A stretch of 64,000 bases of DNA, from the NCBI GenBank assembly GCA_037176725.1, contig JAZBRS010000050.1, forward strand, positions 18,556,001-18,620,000. Direction: 5' to 3'. Shown in pieces: positions 57,201-64,000 of this stretch. Position 1 is the stretch's first letter, and every line of letters begins with the position of its first letter. The notes under the pieces are model-generated. The model saw only the letters and a program-made list of their open reading frames with translations, did no database searches and was not told the DNA's origin. Source of the stretch: Posidonia oceanica. Its lineage: Eukaryota; Streptophyta; Magnoliopsida; Alismatales; Posidoniaceae. Both the position numbers and the translations under genes were made by a program.

Positions 57201-57643
57201 AGGCATTAGGCTAGCAATTCCCTGCATTAGCATGAGATTGCCTAAGAAAGACCGACTCTCGGATGTATCGGGGTGCCTAACACCTTCCCCGTGTGTAACA
57301 GGAGTCCTTGCCTTTTCTCTTGGCTCGCATCGACCTTTCCTTTATCCTAGGCTTGAGTCATAGCATAGCATAGCATAGCTTAGCTTAGCATTGCATTCCA
57401 TTGCTCCTCCCTGCATCCGATTTTGCGTGTCTTTTCTTACTTAACCCCTGGTTTTCCTTGTCTTCCAACTCAATAGACCTGGTGGCGACTCCGAATTGTC
57501 TTATCATTTCTTTTCTTTTCTTTTGCCAGCGTTTTCGAGTCGAGTTCTTCCCTCGGATCCAGCCGTATATAGTGAGCCTATTTTGATCGGTGCACGTAAG
57601 CTTTGGTAACGTGCATGGATGATCAGAATTCAGGATTACCACA
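54284..57643 (+). repeat. 3' LTR of element B (3.36 kb)
   Basis: TGTAGACACCCC to ATTACCACA, followed by AATGT. It is collinear with 37203-40539. Its first palindromic cassette (54502-54617) has one more hairpin unit (31 bp) than the 5' LTR. Other cassettes are at 55316-55371, 55552-55610, 55936-55992, 56175-56222, 56397-56454 and 56637-56697. Confidence 0.93.
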
Positions 57644-57648
57644 AATGT
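57644..57648 (+). repeat. Right target-site duplication of element B (AATGT)
   Basis: Identical to 37198-37202, directly after the LTR end CCACA. Confidence 0.95.
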
Positions 57649-58134
57649 TATGTGTTAAAAGATCGAATATATGATTTAAATGATAGGGTAGAAATAATGT
57701 AGTCAGTCCTCAAGGACAGATTAAAAGAGGCCAGGACGGGACAGCACAAGTTGCAGATACACCAGAACCCTTTGCCTAATCACCCGGTGGCGCACCTAGA
57801 GACAAAGGCAGTCCACCTAAGGCCGAGACCGTCACCATGTGCCTAATTGAATCAGAACCAGAGCCGGCTTCCTCCATTGCGGAAAGCAATGACGTCGAGG
57901 TGTGCTCTAAACAGGGATCCATAGAATGGGAATTCCCAATTGAGGCGACACAAGACGAAGAAGGCGAGGTGGATGACCTCAAGCTCCTTAGGTGCTTCAA
58001 TTTCCTCCAAGGAGAAGGCCAATCCCAAGAACAAAATGGTGAGACAGATCCCTTCGAAAATTTTCAAGGAATATGAGCGAAGAAATATAGTCTTCAAGGA
58101 CTCAGAACTACCCACTCCGGAGAAACAGCTCTAG
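57649..58134 (+). pseudogene. gag of element C, continued after element B, to protease 1
   Basis: The frame resumes with Tyr after the Cys of the zinc-knuckle (TATGTGTTAAAAGATCG). An acidic linker follows (EPEPASSIAES, DEEGEVDD), with a TAG near 57700 (GTAGTCAG) and a frame change between 57960 and 58076, then FKEYERRNIVFKDSELPTPEKQL and TAG at 58132-58134 (probably CAG before). The last motif is the lead-in of a protease module (compare FTDSELAPPERRTLPL at 59109 before protease 2). Confidence 0.7.
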
Positions 58135-59037
58135 CCTTTGGTGATCACCGTAGAGGTCAACGGCTACCTCCTCCCTGGCATACTTGTGGACACAGGGGCT
58201 AGTCACAGTGCGTGCTCTCTGAACACACTCGACTACCTGGACGTCGAAGAAGAAGATATCACCAGGGAGAGGATCTTTTGCAAGGGCTTTGTTAATAGCC
58301 AGACAAAGGTGATAGGGACAGTCCAGCTGGCAATTACCATCGGCCCCCTCACCAGCATTACCAAGGTCATGGTGGTAGAATGCGAACTAGCAGAACCATT
58401 GATCCTGGGGAGAACTTGGCTGGCGGAAATATGTGTAGTTGCGTCCCCGACGCACCAGCTATTAAAGTTCAAGTTCCAAGGCGAGATGATCACCATCCAG
58501 GCAGACCATGAAACGACCCTGGAAATGATCTGGGGACCTTATCTGACGGGATTCCACATGGGAGATCCAGCACCAAATGGCACAGGCGGCTGGATCGATG
58601 ACGGGGACGATGAAGCCCCAAGTATCCAAGGATTCCAGCAGCTCACTAATGATCAAGCAGCCCAAGGGTATACTCAGATCCAGAGGCCCGCATTGTTGAC
58701 CTCATCTCAGCTGCCCATAAACCAGGGGCAGTCTCTTCTCAGGAAACCTCTGTCTCTGCTCAAGTCTAGCCACGCCACGGGAGAACACAACCAGGCTCAG
58801 CATGCCCCTATCACAAGAACCGGGCGGATCTCCAACCAAGTCGCACCGCCTTCGCCTGATGCAGAACAAGCCATTTCCCTGCTTCAACTAGAGTTCCACA
58901 TACCCCGGAGGGTAGAAGGCACCTTCGATGTCCTGGAGCAGCTCAGAAAGACACAAGCAAAGATCTCCATCTTCGAGCTGATCAGAGCCTCGGAGAAGCA
59001 CCGGGATTTCCTAATGGAGGTATTGAAGAAAGCCTAG
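58135..59037 (+). pseudogene. Protease 1 of element C (extra retropepsin domain) and linker
   Basis: The retropepsin core has D-T-G at 58189-58197 (LVDTGASHSACSL), TKVIGTVQLAITIGP, and the second-half motif LILGRTWLAEI near 58410. The domain ends by about 58510. A ~170-residue linker follows and closes with VLEQLRKTQAKISIFELIRASEKHRDFLMEVLKKA. That last part matches the segment that leads into the single protease of B and F (QLRRVKADISIWDLIHSSSEHREAF). So protease 1 is additional and lies upstream of the orthologous position. It stays in one open frame from 58138 to TAG 59035-59037, unlike most of this element. It could cleave the polyprotein or be a structural remnant. Confidence 0.78.
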
Positions 59038-59658
59038 GTATCGGAGGATATACCCGCTGAAGCTCTGGCCAACGTCGCCGCTACTGTGTTCATGGAGCCT
59101 ACAGTTATCTTCACTGACTCCGAATTAGCTCCTCCTGAGAGGAGGACTTTACCTTTAAGTGTTACTATTGTAATAAACAGTTACAAACTTTCTGGTGTGC
59201 TTGTCGATACCGGGGCAACGTTAAACGTATGCTCCCTAGAAACCCTGCGGTTAGTTAGGCTAACAGAATTTCAATTATGCCCAACAGCCTTAACTGTATC
59301 AGGGTACAACAACAACAAAAAAGCAGCCTCAGGAAAGATCACTGTCCAAGTTACCATTGGCCCTCTCCAAATGGAAATAGAACTCATAGTAGTCGATGCC
59401 CCAATCTCGTATCAGCTCATCTTAGGGCGCCAATGGATCAAAGAGATCAAGGCAGTCACCTCCCCGCACCACCAATGCATGAAGTTCCCTTAACAAGGGA
59501 AAATCATCAAAATACGGGGAGACGAGCCAGTGGAAGCTGAAACCCACCTAGTAATAGTCCCGACTACCACACCGGTGCCATTGATCAGGGACTCAACTGC
59601 CAAGGCCATAAACAATGTCAAAAAGATCTTTGCTCCCAAGAGTATTGATACAAATTAA
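59038..59658 (+). pseudogene. Protease 2 of element C (orthologue of the usual protease)
   Basis: FTDSELAPPERRTLPL leads into the core with D-T-G at 59206-59214 (LVDTGATLNVCSL), ASGKITVQVTIGPL and LILGRQWIKEI near 59420. NVCSLETL aligns with NVCPLRTT of B. TAA at 59491-59493 (CAA in the likely ancestor) and TAA at 59656-59658 interrupt it. Its sequence is clearly related to protease 1, but they share perhaps a third of residues, so the duplication is old or the second copy was acquired from another element. Confidence 0.78.
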
Positions 59659-60270
59659 TACGATTACCCCGACCACATGAAAAGGCCTTGGGAGATCCTC
59701 CTCAAGATAGGATACACCCCGAGGAAAGGACTTGACCGCCAGGAACAAGGAATGAGGGACGCGCTTGAAACGCCTGAGGAGCGCAGTCGTACCAGGCTAG
59801 GGTACCTTGGGCAACTAGATCCAAGCAAACCTTTAGCATGGTCACTTGCCAACCACTTCATGTCAGTCGGGCTACAAGTGCACGACAAGCAAGTGTCAGA
59901 CACAGTTTCCGACTTCCCAGCAACAACAACAGCTGCAAGGGCCCCTAAGCTCGTCATCCTCGGTGCTCTTATAGACCCCGAGACGGCACTAACTCCTTCT
60001 CCTTGCCTAGAAGAAGTTCCAACCATCCTCAACGCTTCGATGAAGCCCGAGGAAGAAGCATCAACCTCCTGCACGGAAGAGGTCCCTGCTGCTCTCCCCG
60101 CATCCCCAGAAGCTCCTTTACCTCCGGACATCCAAGTAAGCGATTCCTCCAGAACCTCCACTGAAGGCGCTGAAGCAGAGGACTCCGACCCTGTCTACGA
60201 GCTCACCTACCTCTTTAACAATCTACGACCTTGTCCCTCGAAGCAAGAAGGGACCAAGGCCACAAATTAA
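59659..60270 (+). pseudogene. G-patch-like segment and acidic linker of element C
   Basis: PWEILLKIGYTPRKGL, then D.QEQGM and, about 20 residues on, TRLGYLG: this is the order and spacing of a G-patch (GY..GKGLG....G......GLGY) with some Gly replaced. G-patch domains sit directly after the protease in some retroviruses and help its activity or RNA binding. An acidic Ser/Pro/Glu-rich tail follows and includes the first copy of a 159-bp tandem repeat. The frame ends at TAA 60268-60270. Confidence 0.55.
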
Positions 60271-60440
60271 ACTCCCCAACCTCCGGACATCCAAGCAAGC
60301 GACTCCTCCGAAACCTCCACTGAAGACACCAAAGCAGAGGACTCCGACCCCATCTGGAAGTTCACCCGTTTCTTCAGCAACCTACAGCCTTGCCCCTCTA
60401 AGCAAGAAGGGGCTGGGGCCACAGACTGAACGCCCAATGG
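60121..60440 (+). repeat. 159-bp (53-codon) tandem duplication in the linker of element C
   Basis: CTCCGGACATCCAAG starts near 60121 and again near 60280. Each copy runs through ACTCCGACCC, CTACCTCTTTAACAA or CCGTTTCTTCAGCAA, and AAGCAAGAAGG. The period is a multiple of three, so it lengthened the linker without shifting the frame. Confidence 0.8.
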
Positions 60441-61066
60441 CGAACCGCCTCCACCGTGGAGGCAAACCTAGGGGCAAACCCCCTACCCTTGTAAATAATT
60501 TCTTTCCCGCATTTAATTCCTGCATTTTGTTTTCGCATGATTTACTTTCCAGCAATTTACTTCCTAGTTTAGTTAGTAGTGGGGAAGGTAAACGAGAACA
60601 AGGCAGGGACGGCTTAACTGCCACCGTGTCCTCGCAAAAAGTATCTAATCGCTCTACTAAGTGTGCAGGTCGGAACAGGAAGGAGCCGATCACCCAAACT
60701 GTAAGAGTATGTCACTATACCACAGCATTACCACAGGAGCTAGCCACGTCACATGCCATCTTCCTGGTCGAAGAAGTGTCAAATATCACTGGCAAAAACA
60801 CTGGAAATTATGAAGTCTTCGAGCTGGTGGATACAGAAGAGGACCCAGATGAAGAATTAGTAGACCCTGCCATCTTCGAAGAAATGATGAAGAAATACGA
60901 TGAGCAGACCAAGGCCGCCGCTGAAGAAATAGAAGAAGTCAATCTGGGCACTGAAGATGATCTGAGACCAGTTCGGATAAGCTCTACCCTCAACTCAGGT
61001 GAATGAACCAGGATGGAAAAACTACTCAAAAAATATATGAAGGTACTGGCCTTCTCCTAGGGAGAA
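60441..61066 (+). pseudogene. Linker before RT of element C, with a possible intron
   Basis: From about 60491 to 60668 the sequence is T-rich and non-conserved, begins GTAAAT and ends CTCTACTAAGTGTGCAG, which has a branch-point-like CTACTAA 11 bases before AG. Ogre elements are known to have an intron between the protease and RT regions, so this is a candidate. After it the frame reads the acidic EELVDPAIFEEMMKKYDEQ and EEVNLGTEDDLRPVRIS, the usual lead-in to RT (compare EEVREVRIS in B). TGA at 61004-61006 and TAG at 61060 (a Trp in the FAW/FSW motif) break it. Confidence 0.55.
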
Positions 61067-62310
61067 ATGCCCGGGCTTGATTCACTACTGGTGGAGCACA
61101 GGCTCCCTCTCAAGCTAGGTGCTAAGACAGCGAAGCAAAAGCTCCGGCGTCTACGTCCAGACCTTGCTCTAAAAGTCAAAGAAGAGATAGACAAGCTACA
61201 CACGGCAAAGTTCATCAGAGTTGTGGTGTATCTAGAATGGATTGCCAACATAGTTCCAGTGATGAAGAAAGATGGCAAAGTACGCGTGTGCATTGACTAC
61301 TGGAACCTCAATGAAGCATGCCCAAAAGATGATTTCCCTCTTCCACACATAGACATCCTCATACACAACACTGCAGGCCATGAGATGCTTTCATTCATCG
61401 ACGGTTTCTCCAGTTACAACCAGATTAAACTTGCAGAAGAAGATCAGGAGAAAACCTCATTTACTACTCCATAGGGGACCTACTGCTATGTAGTCATGCC
61501 GTTCGGATTAAAGAACACCAGAGCCACCTATCAGAGGGCTATGATGGCAATCTTTCACGACATGATACACGATTGCATGGAGTGCTATGTGGATGACCTG
61601 TTAGTAAAGTCAAAAACAAGAGAGGGACACTTTGAAGCACTTGAAAGAGTACTCCGGTGGGCAGACCAGCACAATCTCAGACTAAACCCCAAGAAGTGTG
61701 TCTTCGGGGTCACTGCTGGAAAGCTGCTCGGCTTCATAGTGAGCAAAAGGGGCATAGAAGTGGACCCCACCAAAGCCAAAGCTATAACGGCCATGCCACT
61801 GCCGAGGAACATCAAGGAACTCAGAGGACTCATAGGGAGGCTACAGTTCATCCGAAGATTCATCTCTCAGCATGCGGAAAAGTGTAGACCATTCCATGAG
61901 CTCTTAAAAGGCAGTGCAGAATTCAAGTGGGATCACACCTGTCAGAAGGCCTTCGATGAGCTGAAACTCTACCTCCTTAACCCCCCAGTATTGGCTGCTC
62001 CAGTCCCTGAGAGGCCATTGCTACTCTACTTGGCCGTTACTGATAACTCGGTGGGTGTCGTCCTTGCACAACACAATGAGACTGAGAAGAAGGAGAAAGT
62101 GATTTATTACCTCAGTAGAACATTCATTGAATACGAGAGGAAGTACTCCCAGATCGAGAGACACTGCTTAGCCTTAGTATGGGCCTCACAAAAGCTCAGG
62201 CACTATTTTCTTGCACACAAAGTCTGCTACTTAGCCAAGATGGACCCTATCAAGTACATGTTCGAGAAACCAGCATTGTCCAGAAGGCTAGCACGATGGC
62301 AAATGCTCCA
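61067..62310 (+). pseudogene. Reverse transcriptase and RNase H of element C (truncated)
   Basis: Motifs are IVPVMKKDGKVRVCIDYWNLN, FPLPHID, FSSYNQIKL, VMPFGLKNT and YVDD at 61586-61597, then GRLQFIRRFI and RNase H with LYLAVTDNSVGVVLAQ (an Asp is present in the first active-site region, unlike B and F), YYLSRTF, LRHYFLAHKV and LARWQMLQ. TAG at 61472-61474 replaces Trp of TPWG. The coding sequence stops at about 62310, where it meets LTR E at CCAGGC. Any second RNase H and the integrase are lost. Confidence 0.87.
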
Positions 62311-63872
62311 GGCATCACTAAGTAAGCATGGATCAAGCATAAATCACGAAAAGAAGCAAGATACAAGCATGGCAGCAGATAAGAGCTAGCAGACATGTTG
62401 GACGCTGGATGAACCAGCGTCCAATGTTGGACGTGGCTCACCCAAGCGTCCAACACAGGCAGACAACAAGATTGAACTAGAACATGCAAAATGATCCAAG
62501 ACAAGATCCAAACAAGGAAGCAGGCATGGCACAACATTTGAAAACACGTAAGGAAAGCATGCAGTAGGGGTTCATAAAAGGCAAGCAACAACAAGGCATG
62601 GCAAGCTTTAGAGCAAAGGCAAAGGAAAAGAAGGCAAGGCAGGGTGTTGGACACTGACTACAGCCGCGTCCAACGTTGGACGCACCAGCCTAGGCGTCCA
62701 ACAGACTGACGAACCTCCTAGCCAAGAACAGCGGCCAAATCGATTCGAAACTCCAAATAAACTAGCTAATAAGCAAGGGTGATCGACAACAAGCATGGTG
62801 GTATGCTTGATGCCGAAATTAGGCGGGTGGATTGCTCCAGCAACCTCCTCCTCCTCGCGGCCGGAAAGCCAAGGCGAGGAGGGGTGTGTGCTATGCAATA
62901 ATGCATGGAAAGCATTCAAAAACACTCAACCAATCATGCATGAGCTTCAGGGACGGATAACCAACCTCGCTGCGGCTTGAAACGGCTGTTCGCTCCCTTC
63001 ACTGGCGCTGCGGAAGTCTGCGGTGGACGAACTCCGGCAAGGTCGCAGGGCTTGCTGGGGGCATGGAAGAAGGCGCCGAAGGGTCAGGTGTGAAGGTGGG
63101 TGTTTGCTCTTAGCTCTGGTAGTGGTGAATTGCGGAGGGAATGGCTGTGTTGGTCTGTGCGTTGGCGTGAAGATGGCTGTTTGGAGCTGGTTTTGGTGAA
63201 TGGGTTGCATGGGTTTGGGTGCATTGGCAGCGATTGTAGAGGGATTTGCAGGCGATGGCAGGGCTGTGACAGGGTTGCTGGGTGTGCTGAGGCCACGAGG
63301 GATGGAAGGCGACGCAGGTGGGCGTGTTAGGAGGCCGGGGAAAGCTCAGCGGTGGCAGGTAGATGCGGCTGATGGCTGTGAGGGCAGAGGAGAGCGGGAA
63401 ATGGGCTGGGGCGGAAGAGATGGCTAGTAAGTGCACTTACTTGGCCTTGGAAGCTAGTGGGTGGCCTGGAGTGCACGAAGGGATGGGTAGTAAGTGCGTA
63501 CAGGCAGCGGAGAGGATGGGAGGTGAGCCGAAGGTGGCAGAGCAGCTGCTGCTGCACCCAGGTCGTTGGACGCTAGAGCAGAAGACGTCCAACGTTGGAC
63601 GCTAGCATAGGGCGCGTCCAACGTTGGACGCTGCTCGTGCCAGCGTGCAACATACCCAGGAGTGAAAAGGCTGAAATGGGCTTGGGCTTGGGCTTAGAAA
63701 GTGTTTAAAAATGTGTAAAAGGCTTGGGTTAAGGCTTTGGGGTTTAGGTAAGGTTTTAGGTTTGGTTTTGGGGTAGAAATGGGTTAATCTGAAAAAGAGT
63801 GCCATCCCAGAGTCCAAACAAGCCTGCAGGAGAAATCACCAACTTCCAGGCTGTCAGAATGGGGTGTCTACA
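62308..63872 (-). repeat. Truncated 3' LTR of element E (minus strand)
   Basis: Read in reverse it starts TGTAGACACCCCATTCTGACAG at 63872 and matches LTR F very closely for ~1.56 kb (15149 to about 16710), including cassettes at 63562-63655, 62645-62702 and 62397-62454. It then stops at about 62308 inside CCAGGCATCACTAAG. The outer half of the LTR is missing. A polypurine tract to its right shows that it is a 3' LTR. Confidence 0.85.
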
Positions 63873-64000
63873 GATGCCCCTCCCTGAGCGAGGTCAAGCG
63901 TAGCGAGACCGCTGCTCAGGGTAGACAAGACACCCTCCCTGACGCCGGTAGGAGCGCAAATTGCTGTAGGCGTAAGTCATTTACCCGGTGGATGCACCGG
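63873..64000 (-). promoter_or_regulatory. Stem-loop, polypurine tract and end of 3' region, element E (minus strand)
   Basis: In reverse: a segment like 54170-54283 of B, then arms CCCTGAG and CTCAGGG (plus-strand 63882-63888 and 63915-63921), inner GGTC/GACC pair, AGGGAGGGG (63877-63885) and CATC before the LTR. Element E continues beyond the window. Confidence 0.75.

Larger units (their letters stand above)
37203..57643 (+). mobile_element. Element B: complete 20.4-kb Tat/Ogre-like retrotransposon with PMD-like third ORF
   Basis: The two LTRs (37203-40539, 54284-57643) are collinear and differ by a few percent, nearly all transitions, plus small indels. The flanks are a perfect AATGT duplication. 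The internal region has a tRNA-Arg-like PBS (40541), a leader, gag (capsid part deleted), protease, linker, RT, RNase H, archaeal RNase H, integrase, spacer, an intact 400-residue PMD-like ORF, a minisatellite 3' region and a polypurine tract (54271-54279). It is inserted in sense orientation in gag of element C. Its polyprotein is too broken to support transposition, and two or more of its lesions predate insertion because F shares them. Confidence 0.95.
32451..62310 (+). mobile_element. Element C: Ty3/gypsy element with two proteases, truncated in RNase H
   Basis: LTR 32451-33998, PBS, leader, gag 35406-37202 continued at 57649, two retropepsin domains, G-patch-like segment, possible intron, RT and RNase H to about 62310. 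Element B (37203-57643) is nested in it. The second half of pol and the 3' LTR are missing at a joint with LTR E. The RT and gag resemble Tat-type elements, but the LTR, the PBS and the protease arrangement differ from A, B and F, so it is another family. Confidence 0.85.

Noticed and set aside
1..64000. Host genes, tRNA or rRNA genes between the elements
   Set aside because: Every stretch longer than about 300 bp could be assigned to an element by collinearity or repeat content. I saw no exon series or tRNA-like cloverleaf, but this was read by eye and a small gene could be missed.

Overview
The window is repeat DNA from a seed-plant (probably angiosperm) nuclear genome. I see no convincing host gene, tRNA or rRNA. 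Nearly all 64 kb is a nest of large Ty3/gypsy LTR retrotransposons. Their coding layout (Gag, DNG-type protease, RT with YVDD/YMDD, a first RNase H, a second archaeal-type RNase H with a D-E-D-D set, integrase) and a primer-binding site resembling the complement of plant tRNA-Arg point to the Tat/Ogre lineage. The species cannot be told from the sequence.

Layout. Element A (+): 3' end of a pol-deleted copy (1-159), spacer, a plant-mobile-domain (PMD)-like ORF (1502-2704), a 3' region full of minisatellites, a polypurine tract and one long LTR (5429-11306). A appears to have inserted into the leader of element D (-), whose 5' LTR is 11411-14843. A 305-bp gag-pol scrap, element G (14844-15148), is the target of both D and element F. 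Element F (+): LTR 15149-~18445, leader, gag-pol pseudogene 19612-28387, PMD-like ORF 29906-31108, minisatellite 3' region. F is interrupted at 32450 by element C (+), a different family with a 1.55-kb LTR (32451-33998), gag from 35406, two tandem retropepsin domains, a G-patch-like segment and RT to about 62310. C is itself split at 37202/57649 by the complete 20.4-kb element B (+, 37203-57643), with 3.34- and 3.36-kb LTRs and a perfect 5-bp target duplication AATGT. C ends abruptly in RNase H, at a microhomology joint with a truncated minus-strand LTR (element E, 62308-63872) whose body lies beyond the right edge.

A, B and F share one plan: LTR, tRNA-Arg-like PBS, leader, gag-PR-linker-RT-RNH-aRNH-INT, a ~1.3-1.5-kb spacer, a sense-strand 400-codon PMD-like ORF, a minisatellite-rich 3' region, a stem-loop overlapping the polypurine tract, LTR. 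All gag-pol frames are broken, mostly by TAG codons at former CAG or TGG. Three TAG codons are at the same places in F and B, one inside integrase, and B also lacks the capsid part of gag. This suggests inheritance of defective polyproteins and mobilisation in trans. The PMD-like frame keeps exactly the same length in all three copies and is uninterrupted in B.

The most unusual structure is a set of palindromic cassettes built from GCGTCCAAC/GTTGGACGC, repeated at about seven collinear sites in the LTRs of B, D, E and F, with arm-to-arm matching changes and recent copy-number change. Element C has a separate modular system: exact 28-bp units in its LTR and at two places in its leader.
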